A stretch of DNA of 10,719 bases from Candidatus Fermentibacterota bacterium (GTDB lineage Bacteria; Fermentibacterota; Fermentibacteria; Fermentibacterales; Fermentibacteraceae), in the NCBI GenBank assembly GCA_012523605.1, contig JAAYTY010000029.1, forward strand, positions 1-10,719. Direction: 5' to 3'. The position numbers and the translations under genes were made by a program. The notes below the pieces were generated by a model. That model had not been told where the DNA came from and ran no database searches. It saw only the letters and a list, made by a program, of their open reading frames with translations. This document shows positions 1 to 5,648 of this stretch, in pieces. Position 1 is the stretch's first letter. Each line of letters begins with the position of its first letter.

Positions 1-266
1 CGGGCGTGCTGATCATAGAGGCCATGGGCCAGGTGGGCGGGCTGATGCTCTTCAACTCCGTCGAGAAACCCGAGGAATGGCTGGTGTACTTCACCGGAGT
101 GGACAAGGTGAGGTTCCGGAAGCCCGTCCTGCCGGGCGACCAGATAGTCTTCGAGCTTGACATGGTCAAGCGTCGTGGAGCCGTATGCCTGATGAACGGT
201 CTGGCCAGGGTCGACGGCAAGACGGTGGCGGAGGCGGAACTCATGGCGATGCTGGTGCCCAGATGA
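1..266 (+). CDS. fabZ: 3-hydroxyacyl-ACP dehydratase FabZ, C-terminal part (cut by window start)
   Basis: This enzyme removes water from 3-hydroxyacyl-ACP to give trans-2-enoyl-ACP in cytoplasmic fatty-acid elongation. The reading frame is open from the first base, so the 5' end lies outside; 87 codons remain of a family usually near 150, and the catalytic histidine is missing with the lost part. The visible part begins with the hot-dog fold motif GVLIIEAMGQ, whose Glu (bases 18-20) matches the catalytic acid of FabZ. The later FRKPVLPGDQI segment is also typical. The stop overlaps the lpxA start in ATGA (263-266), so the two are probably translationally coupled. The fabZ-lpxA order is common in lipid A operons, since 3-hydroxyacyl-ACP is the substrate at the branch between the two. 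The lost N-terminus could be a stand-alone fabZ or the tail of an lpxC-fabZ fusion; this window cannot tell. Confidence 0.93.
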   Translation, partial: GVLIIEAMGQVGGLMLFNSVEKPEEWLVYFTGVDKVRFRKPVLPGDQIVFELDMVKRRGAVCLMNGLARVDGKTVAEAELMAMLVPR

Positions 267-1021
267 TCCATCCTGCTTCGATCGTGGAATGCGACGGCTC
301 CGACGCTGAAATCGGCCCCTTCGCGGTCGTCGGGCCAGAAGTCAGGCTGGGCAGGGGAGTGCGGATCGGAGCCCACGCAGTAGTGGAGGGGCGGACGACG
401 CTCTCTGACGGCGTGAGGATCGGACCGAACGCCGTTGTCGGAACAGAGCCGCAGGATCTCAAGTATGCCGGCGAGCCCACCGAACTCTTCATCGGCGAGA
501 GGACGGTGATCCGGGAGTTCGCGGACATCAACCGGGGCACCGCGGCAACGGGCAGGACCGAGATCGGCCCGGACTGCCTCGTGATGGCCTACGCACATGT
601 TGCGCACGACTGCAGGATAGGCAGGGGAGTCATACTGGCCAATGCCGTCAACATAGCCGGGCATGTGGAGATCGGGGAGTATGCCACGATCGGCGGAGTC
701 GTCCCGGTGCACCAGTTCGTCCGCATCGGAGCCTACTCGATGATAGGCGGAGGGTACAGGGTGCCGATGGACGTGCCGCCGTACTGCCTCGTGGGGGGCT
801 ATCCGCTGAGAGTCGCGTCGCTGAACACGATCGGGTTGAAGCGGCGCGGCTTCTCCGGCGAGCGCCTGCGGAACCTGGAGGAGGCCTTCCATCTGCTCTT
901 CAGAGGCGAGGGCACTCTGGCGGCCAGGGCCGGCAGGATCGTGCAGGAGGAAAGGTGGGGGGAAGAGGCGAAGAACCTGGCCCGATTCATGCTGGAAAGC
1001 AGGCGGGGGCTGGTCTGCTGA
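263..1021 (+). CDS. lpxA: UDP-N-acetylglucosamine O-acyltransferase LpxA
   Basis: LpxA transfers a 3-hydroxyacyl chain from ACP to the 3-OH of UDP-GlcNAc, the first step of lipid A synthesis, in the cytoplasm. The protein has 252 residues (E. coli: 262). Residues 1-185 carry hexapeptide repeats of the left-handed beta helix (IGPFAVVG, VRIGAHAVV, VRIGPNAVVG, VEIGEYATIGG). QDLKYAGEPTELFIG at 64-78 matches the substrate-binding loop. All the active-site histidines are present: H112 and H115 in AHVAHDC (H115 is the general base, E. coli H125), H134 in AGHV, H150 in VHQF. The helical C-terminus begins after GLKRRGF and ends RRGLVC, as in E. coli. Gly163 sits where E. coli has Gly173, which allows a long (C14-type) acyl chain. 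The ATG at 263 overlaps the fabZ stop; an in-frame start at 185 lies wholly inside fabZ and is rejected. Confidence 0.97.
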   Translation: MIHPASIVECDGSDAEIGPFAVVGPEVRLGRGVRIGAHAVVEGRTTLSDGVRIGPNAVVGTEPQDLKYAGEPTELFIGERTVIREFADINRGTAATGRTEIGPDCLVMAYAHVAHDCRIGRGVILANAVNIAGHVEIGEYATIGGVVPVHQFVRIGAYSMIGGGYRVPMDVPPYCLVGGYPLRVASLNTIGLKRRGFSGERLRNLEEAFHLLFRGEGTLAARAGRIVQEERWGEEAKNLARFMLESRRGLVC

Positions 1022-1037
1022 CAGGCGGGAGACCCGA

Positions 1038-1511
1038 TTGAGCCCGGCCGCCCTCCTCGCTGCGGGCTTCCTGCTCTCGCAGCCGCTTCTCGGCGGCGAC
1101 GCCGCCCGCAGAACCGAGTCGGCCGGCGATGATCTGCCCGGCCGGAATCCGACGGCCGCCCTGCTGCGCTCGGCCGTCCTGCCCGGATGGGGCCAGTTCT
1201 ACAACGAGGAGCCGGTGAAGGGTCTCGTCCTGGGAGGCGTCGAGCTGGGACTCCTGGCTCTCCTCGTGGAGGAGCACATCGCAACCGAGAGAGCGAGGGA
1301 CGACTTCGCCGAGTCGGGCGATCCAGCCGACGAGGATCGCTATCTTTCCCACAGGGAGAACAGGCTCGACCTGATCTGGCTCACGTCCGCCGCCTGGCTC
1401 TACGGCATGCTCGACGCTTACGTCGATGCGCACCTGTTCGGGTTCGTCCAGGAGAACGAGCGGTTCGAGAAGGACATCGGCATCGGTGCCGCGCTCGGCC
1501 TCCGGTTCTGA
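1038..1511 (+). CDS. DUF5683-type small membrane protein
   Basis: A 157-residue protein that looks like the DUF5683 family, whose function is unknown. The marks are LLRSAVLPGWGQFYNEEPVKG around residues 42-62 and LDAYVDAHLFGF near 125-136, which fit the two conserved blocks of that family as I know it. The N-terminus (1-23) is hydrophobic and could be a signal peptide, though it lacks the usual positive charge. Hydrophobic stretches at about 62-78 and 112-128 are probable membrane segments, separated by a charged loop rich in Asp, Glu and Arg. The start is TTG at 1038, chosen because GGCGGGAG (1024-1031 region) sits just upstream and the gap to lpxA is only 16 bases. It lies between lpxA and the sigma factor gene, so it belongs with the envelope genes of this unit. 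The family call is from memory of motifs, not a search. Confidence 0.75.
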   Translation: MSPAALLAAGFLLSQPLLGGDAARRTESAGDDLPGRNPTAALLRSAVLPGWGQFYNEEPVKGLVLGGVELGLLALLVEEHIATERARDDFAESGDPADEDRYLSHRENRLDLIWLTSAAWLYGMLDAYVDAHLFGFVQENERFEKDIGIGAALGLRF

Positions 1512-1539
1512 CCGCGCACGCCCCGAGAGGGAATAGACC

Positions 1540-2139
1540 TTGCTCCTGTCTGTATTACTGTCAGCCCTCCGAAGCGATGACGAGGAAGATCTCGATCTCG
1601 TCCGGAGGGCCAGGGATGGTGACAGGGATGCGTTCGGCAGGCTCGTCGCGAAGTACCAGAAGAGGGTGTTCAGGGTGGCAAGACGCATGTGCATGAACGA
1701 CGACGACGCCTGGGACGTCACACAGGAGGCGTTCATCAGGGCTATGCAGGCCATGGCCGGCTTCGACACCGGGTACAGGTTCTTCACATGGATCTACAGG
1801 ATCACGTCCAACCTGGCCATCAACATGTCGCAGAAGCGGAAGCGCCACGGCGAGGTGCAGTACGACGAGGAGTACGGGGCGGACGGACTCCAGTCCATCC
1901 CCGACGACCTGGGCGAGAGGGCTCAGGCCGAGGAGCTCGCGAGGGCCATCGAAGCCGCGGTGGAGAACCTGTCGCCGTCCCTCCGGGCGGTGTTCGTCCT
2001 GAGGATAGATCAGCAGCTCAGCTACAGCGAGATCGCCTCTACGCTCGGGATAGCCCTGGGGACGGTCATGTCGCGTCTCAGCAGGGCCAGGACCGAAGTG
2101 AGGCGCTCCGTGGCCCATCTTCTGGAGGACGTGAAGTGA
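1540..2139 (+). CDS. ECF-type RNA polymerase sigma factor (sigma-70 family)
   Basis: A 199-residue alternative sigma factor that would direct RNA polymerase to a set of envelope or stress promoters. Region 2 spans about residues 18-102, with the ECF opening LVRRARDGDRDAF, the core-binding DVTQEAFIRA (59-68), and the -10 recognition segment through FFTWIYRITSNLAIN (81-95), ending in the basic QKRKR. A poorly conserved linker follows (103-137). Region 4 spans about 138-192, with a helix-turn-helix at SYSEIASTLGIALGTVMSRL (161-180) for the -35 element. There is no N-terminal region 1 or region 3, as expected for ECF factors. The start is TTG at 1540, supported by GAGAGG at 1525-1530 nine bases upstream. 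The stop overlaps the start of the next gene in GTGA (2136-2139), the classic arrangement of a sigma factor and its anti-sigma factor. The ECF subgroup cannot be set from the sequence alone. Confidence 0.95.
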   Translation: MLLSVLLSALRSDDEEDLDLVRRARDGDRDAFGRLVAKYQKRVFRVARRMCMNDDDAWDVTQEAFIRAMQAMAGFDTGYRFFTWIYRITSNLAINMSQKRKRHGEVQYDEEYGADGLQSIPDDLGERAQAEELARAIEAAVENLSPSLRAVFVLRIDQQLSYSEIASTLGIALGTVMSRLSRARTEVRRSVAHLLEDVK

Positions 2140-3287
2140 AGTGCCCCTCGTTCGACGAGCTCATGGCCTTCTCCGATGGAGAGCTCGGCAGTGAGGACGC
2201 GGAGAGGATCGAGGCGCACATAGGATCCTGCAGGCGATGCGCTCTGCTGGTGTCGAGCCAGGCACGGATGGAAGCCGCATGGAGGGATTCCTACCGGGAG
2301 CCCTCCGACGGTCAGTTCGAGAGGCTCGAGCGCGATATTCGCAGCCGCTGGCCCGTTCGACGGAGGAACCTGCTCCAGTGGGCGCTCCCGGTCGCCGCCG
2401 CCCTGCTCGTGGCGATAGCCGGCATGAAGTTTCTCGGCAGGAACGGGAGTCTCGTGAGGGAGCCCGGGCAGCCGGCTGCGTTCGATTCCGGTTTCGAGAC
2501 CGAGCGGATCCCCGGTGAGACCGCTGCTCTGATCGAGGAGAGCCGGGCCGGAGAGGAGACCGGGCAGCCCGCGGAGCAGGAGCAGTCGCTGGCGGGACTT
2601 CCTCCGGAGACGGACACGGCCGCCATGCCCGAGACCGTCGCCGTCACGGGAACTCATGACAACATCCGCAGCGCGTCTCCTGACGGAACCGCCGGATATG
2701 CTCCGGAAGCCCTCTTCAGCGAACGGCTCGAGACCGGTGCGCTCGAAGCGCAGATGGAGGGTTCGATCTCCACAGGGGCCGAATCGGCCTTCGGCGAGAG
2801 CCTCCAGGACCTCTCGGCGGGCAGTGCAGCGGCAGGCGGCGGGGGCGCCGCTCCGGCCGGGGGTTCGGGAGGGATGGCCGGCGGCGGCATGGCCGCCTCG
2901 CCCGGCTTCGACGGTGACTACGCCTCCGATGCCTGTGTCGTCGTTCAGTCCGTCCGGGAGGATCAGGAGTCGGACGACCTGACCGGTGCGGCTGAAGCTT
3001 CGGAACCGGTGTCAGCCGGAACCGTCGAGGAGTATGCGGCGGTTTCCCAATCTGTCTGCTCCGCCGTCGACACGACTGCCCGTCGGAGGACGGAGGCCAC
3101 GGCCAGGGCTTATGCGGCCGGGAGGAGGTTCGTCCTGTTCTTCGACGCAGAGGGGACGCCGTCCTCGCCAGATGCCGCGGTCCTTGACGAAGCCTTCCCC
3201 GGCTGGAAGGATTCACTCAGCGCCGTCTGTTCGGACAGCATGCTCGTGGTATCGGGGGACGAGATATCCGAGATGATGATGGAATAG
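2136..3287 (+). CDS. Membrane-anchored zinc-finger anti-sigma factor with long periplasmic domain
   Basis: This 383-residue protein most likely holds the preceding sigma factor inactive at the membrane. The cytoplasmic N-terminus carries the anti-sigma zinc motif H28-x3-C32-x2-C35 (HIGSCRRC), and C3 lies 25 residues before H28, close to the four-ligand spacing of RsrA-type proteins. The basic RRR (75-77) precedes a single membrane helix at about 79-97 (LPVAAALLVAIAG), which places the rest outside. That part has an acidic, low-complexity stretch (about 110-220), a Gly/Ala-rich segment (about 230-260), and a C-terminal segment (about 265-383) with three cysteines at 267, 308 and 365. I recognise no family in it. 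The start is GTG at 2136 with GGAGG at 2124-2128; the same frame is open far upstream, but only inside the sigma gene, so those starts are rejected. At 383 residues it is longer than many zinc-finger anti-sigma factors, so the C-terminal domain may be the sensor. Confidence 0.85.
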   Translation: MKCPSFDELMAFSDGELGSEDAERIEAHIGSCRRCALLVSSQARMEAAWRDSYREPSDGQFERLERDIRSRWPVRRRNLLQWALPVAAALLVAIAGMKFLGRNGSLVREPGQPAAFDSGFETERIPGETAALIEESRAGEETGQPAEQEQSLAGLPPETDTAAMPETVAVTGTHDNIRSASPDGTAGYAPEALFSERLETGALEAQMEGSISTGAESAFGESLQDLSAGSAAAGGGGAAPAGGSGGMAGGGMAASPGFDGDYASDACVVVQSVREDQESDDLTGAAEASEPVSAGTVEEYAAVSQSVCSAVDTTARRRTEATARAYAAGRRFVLFFDAEGTPSSPDAAVLDEAFPGWKDSLSAVCSDSMLVVSGDEISEMMME

Positions 3288-3302
3288 CCAGGTCCCGTCG
3301 CG

Positions 3303-3309
3303 AGAGGAG
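3303..3309 (+). promoter_or_regulatory. Ribosome binding site of the exported-protein gene at 3315
   Basis: AGAGGAG lies five bases before the ATG at 3315 and close to the ideal Shine-Dalgarno sequence. It supports that start and indicates independent ribosome loading 27 bases after the anti-sigma stop codon. Confidence 0.75.
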
Positions 3310-3314
3310 CCCTG

Positions 3315-4622
3315 ATGCTTTTGCGAGTCCTGGCGGCTCTTTTCTTCGTGTGCTCCGGGTCCGCTGCCTCGCTCCCCAGGATGGGCCTTGTGGTCGTCGA
3401 ATGCCCGGAAGAGATAGATCCGTCTCTGCTCCTCGAAGTGATGCGGGATTGCGTGACGGAAACCGGACGTTTCGAGCCGGTGCTTCTCCCCGATAGCTCT
3501 ATATCATTATATGACAACATAATACCTCACATCCAGTCGGCGGCTTCTGCAGGGGCTCTCGATTTCCTGTGCGTGCTGACCGTCAGGCCGCTGGAGGAGG
3601 AGCCGCCTAGAGCCGTCTGGAGGGGCGATTCGCTCTTCGAATCCCGGAGAACCACGGTCACCCTCTCGGCGAGGTTCTACACCTCCTCTGGTGATCTGAT
3701 GGGGACGGCCGAGGAGAGCTCCTATGCCGACTTGGAAACGCCGCTCGTCCCGGATCTCGACGGCATGGCCGCAGGGGCGGCCGTCAGGCTGTGCGACGGA
3801 ATGCTGCTCAGGGTCTTTCCCGTGGAGGTCGGTTTCACGGCATCAGAGGGCGGTCTCCAGGACATCCCAGCAGGGTCGGAGGATGGTCTGCGGAAGGGCA
3901 TGTTCCTGTCCGCCGTGGCCAGCGCCTCCGAGATCCCCGTCACACCTGAGGGCTACGAACAACTCAGGAGCCGGGGGCTTCTCCAGGTCGTCCGATGCGA
4001 CGATGGAGTCTCGCGAGCGAGACTGCTCGCGGGAAGGCTTGCTCCCGGCGGGCCTGTCACCGCGATCGAGCAGGGTGCGCCGGCCCTTCTGCGTGCAGGC
4101 TGGGCGGGCTTCCCGGTCGAGCTCGAGGAAGGGGCGGAGCAGGAGGACTTCTCCGGCTCGGGCCTGGTGAGTTTCGTGAGGCTGGGAGTGGACAGCTACA
4201 GGTGGGGTCTCTGCTTCGGGGGAAGCCTTATGGCGGGGACGATGGAGAACCTCTCCGCCGTCGGGGTGGAGTTCAGGGCCGGCCCGAGGATCGCCCTGGC
4301 CGCGCCGTCGCTGGCTCTCCGGCTCGCGGCGGGCGGAATGGTGGACTTCATGATCCAGGAGGTGGCTGTCGAGTATCTGGCGACCGACGCCTCCTCCGTG
4401 CTGGCAGGAGGCCTCGCGGAAGCCTGTCTGGAATACCTGCCGTCATCCCATCTCGGGCTGTCGGCCTCGGTCGGATCCTTCCTTGGGTCCCGGGCCGACT
4501 CCTGGACCGTGCAGGAGGCATCCGGTCAGGCAAGGGAGGCGGCCGACGACGAGCTTTACTTCTCCGAAGTCGCTCTGGAGCCGTTCTGGCTCTCCGCCGG
4601 AATCTACTACCTGATCTACTAG
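3315..4622 (+). CDS. Exported protein with CsgG/FlgT-like organisation, possible outer-membrane part
   Basis: A 435-residue protein not matched to a named family. Residues 1-18 form a signal peptide (MLLR, hydrophobic core, cleavage likely after SAA), so it leaves the cytoplasm. Residues about 22-160 look like the alpha/beta domain of CsgG- or LpoB-like periplasmic proteins: an opening strand (MGLVVVECPEEID), a helix (LLLEVMRDCV), and a strand listing the parameter (RFEPVLLPDSS). Residues about 175-255 resemble the small beta domain with GLRKGMFLSAV (191-201) that follows in FlgT-type proteins. From about 280 to the end the sequence alternates hydrophobic and polar residues with many Gly, and ends in aromatics (YYLIY), as in outer-membrane barrels. 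The gene is the last of the unit, 27 bases after the anti-sigma factor, so it may belong to the sigma regulon. The resemblance is of pattern, not of proven homology. A short AT-rich patch interrupts the GC-rich coding sequence near 3493-3525. Confidence 0.7.
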   Translation: MLLRVLAALFFVCSGSAASLPRMGLVVVECPEEIDPSLLLEVMRDCVTETGRFEPVLLPDSSISLYDNIIPHIQSAASAGALDFLCVLTVRPLEEEPPRAVWRGDSLFESRRTTVTLSARFYTSSGDLMGTAEESSYADLETPLVPDLDGMAAGAAVRLCDGMLLRVFPVEVGFTASEGGLQDIPAGSEDGLRKGMFLSAVASASEIPVTPEGYEQLRSRGLLQVVRCDDGVSRARLLAGRLAPGGPVTAIEQGAPALLRAGWAGFPVELEEGAEQEDFSGSGLVSFVRLGVDSYRWGLCFGGSLMAGTMENLSAVGVEFRAGPRIALAAPSLALRLAAGGMVDFMIQEVAVEYLATDASSVLAGGLAEACLEYLPSSHLGLSASVGSFLGSRADSWTVQEASGQAREAADDELYFSEVALEPFWLSAGIYYLIY

Positions 4623-4816
4623 CGCCCGGCTACCGGTGTCAGGTTGAAGAAACTTAAGAAACCGCCATCTTCCAGGCTAGTATGCCGATACAGCTAGACA
4701 TGATTGTCGGTAAACCAGTTTGCCTCAGGCCGGAGCCGGTGCCGCCGCATCAGTATCGTGTTGTTCGACAGGATTCTGCTGTTTCTCAAGTTTCTTCAAC
4801 CTGATACCGACAGGGT
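4623..4816. other. Convergent intergenic region holding a foldback element
   Basis: The 194 bases between two converging stop codons contain no gene I can support. Almost all of it is the inverted-repeat element at 4634-4809. Its base composition is less GC-rich than the flanking genes. CTAGCG occurs at both borders (4619-4624 and 4817-4822), overlapping the two TAG stop codons, which could be chance or the trace of a target duplication. There is no run of T after either arm, so it is not a standard intrinsic terminator, though it could still stop converging transcription. Confidence 0.8.
4634..4809. repeat. 176-bp foldback element with 29-bp terminal inverted repeats (MITE-like)
   Basis: The left arm (4634-4662) and the reverse complement of the right arm (4781-4809) agree at 27 of 29 positions; the shared core is CAGGTTGAAGAAACTT. 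Both differences are transitions. The interior (4663-4780) has further symmetry: GGTAAAC/GTTTGCC forms a near-palindrome at 4709-4724, almost at the centre, and CCGATA/TGTCGG can pair at 4684-4710. There is no coding sequence inside that I would defend. The layout fits a miniature inverted-repeat transposable element, or a large structured RNA or cruciform separating two convergent genes. No transposase is in the window, and a clean target-site duplication is not evident. Confidence 0.8.
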
Positions 4817-5500
4817 CTAGCGGCGCCAGGGCCTCCTGGCGGTTCCGTGCTCCCAGAGGATCTCGAGCGTCGACCATGTCGCCATGGCGAAGACGACACC
4901 GCCGATGATTCCGGAGAGGGGCGTCGCATACGACATGCCCAGGGCGAGCCCGCCCCCAGCCAGAGCCGCATTCACAAGCGCAAGAATGGTCGAGGGAAGC
5001 GAGGAAGGGCCCCACTTGGCGAGGACCCTCACCCTGACGAGGTGCAGGCCCCAGATGCACACGGGGTAGCCCAGGCCGGCCGTCACTGCGACGGGGATGC
5101 CCCTGAACAGGAATCCCGACAGCCATAAGGCGAAGGCTATCAGGAAGAGCGCCACTGCCGAACGCGCCATGGTGGAGACCCAGCCGAGCTGCTCAGCCAC
5201 CTCGCCGAGTGCGGTCCACACCAGGAAGCCCGAGATCAGCCCGATGAGGAGCGCCGGGCCCTCGTCCTCGACGAACGCCCCCGTCAGGATTCCGGTGATT
5301 CCCGCGAGAAGCGCGGCGAAGAAGAATATCACCGGGCCCGTCCTGCTCTTCTCCATGATGATCTCGAAGATCCTGGCCCCGAATATCTGCATGAGGATCA
5401 GCGCCAGCACCGTGATCGCGGAGAAGAAGCCCGAGACCAGCACCGCCGTAGCCTTCGCCGGGATCGAGGGCGACACCCCGAGGAGAGAAGGGACGATCAT
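4817..5500 (-). CDS. Seven-helix integral membrane protein of unknown function
   Basis: A 227-residue protein made almost wholly of hydrophobic segments, at about 17-41, 55-77, 81-101, 111-132, 134-155, 169-190 and 193-214, so about seven membrane helices in the inner membrane. Small-residue patterns (ALLAGITGILTGAF, AALAGGGLALG) suggest close helix packing. Charged residues are few; the E79/D80 pair, E100 and E103 are the acidic residues nearest the helices. The C-terminus is basic (TARRPWRR), which suggests it lies in the cytoplasm. I recognise no transporter or enzyme signature. The start is ATG at 5500-5498, with GAAAGGA a few bases upstream on the - strand. It is the only - strand gene, transcribed away from the lipoprotein gene and toward the exported-protein gene, so its operon context gives little help. 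Confidence 0.85.
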   Translation of the reverse strand: MIVPSLLGVSPSIPAKATAVLVSGFFSAITVLALILMQIFGARIFEIIMEKSRTGPVIFFFAALLAGITGILTGAFVEDEGPALLIGLISGFLVWTALGEVAEQLGWVSTMARSAVALFLIAFALWLSGFLFRGIPVAVTAGLGYPVCIWGLHLVRVRVLAKWGPSSLPSTILALVNAALAGGGLALGMSYATPLSGIIGGVVFAMATWSTLEILWEHGTARRPWRR

Positions 5501-5648
5501 CGGTTCCTTTCGTTCCGGGCAATCTGCGCGGGCGTGCTCCGGGCGTCAACTGCGGCAGTGTACTGCAGGGCGTCGCGCGGTTAGTATAGTCCCGGCGCCG
5601 GAACGGGTTAATGAATCACCCGGCGCATGCCAGGGAACGACGGGAGGG
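5501..5648. promoter_or_regulatory. Divergent promoter region, with weak candidate boxes on each strand
   Basis: These 148 bases separate two divergent gene starts, so both promoters should lie here. On the - strand, TTGACG (complement of 5544-5549) is followed after 17 bases by CAGATT (complement of 5521-5526), a fair -35 with a poor -10. On the + strand, TATAGT (5585-5590) is a good -10, but no matching -35 is seen at 17 bases. CTGCGGCAG and CTGCAG (around 5550-5567) are small palindromes that could be a regulator site. These are candidates by eye only, and the organism's promoter consensus is unknown. Confidence 0.3.

Noticed and set aside
4012..4031. Hairpin CGCGAGC/GCTCGCG inside the exported-protein gene
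   Set aside because: A 7-bp GC stem inside a coding region of this composition is easily chance, and it is not followed by a T run.
4781..4820. Rho-independent terminator at the right arm of the inverted repeat
   Set aside because: The arms are 118 bases apart, the stem is not GC-rich, and no T run follows on either strand.
4720..4908. Small + strand ORF starting inside the foldback element
   Set aside because: It runs antisense to the end of the membrane protein gene and has Ser/Cys/Ala-rich low-complexity sequence with no ribosome site.
5097..5648. Upstream extension of the lipoprotein frame to 5097
   Set aside because: It would run antisense through the membrane protein gene and remove the signal peptide from the N-terminus.
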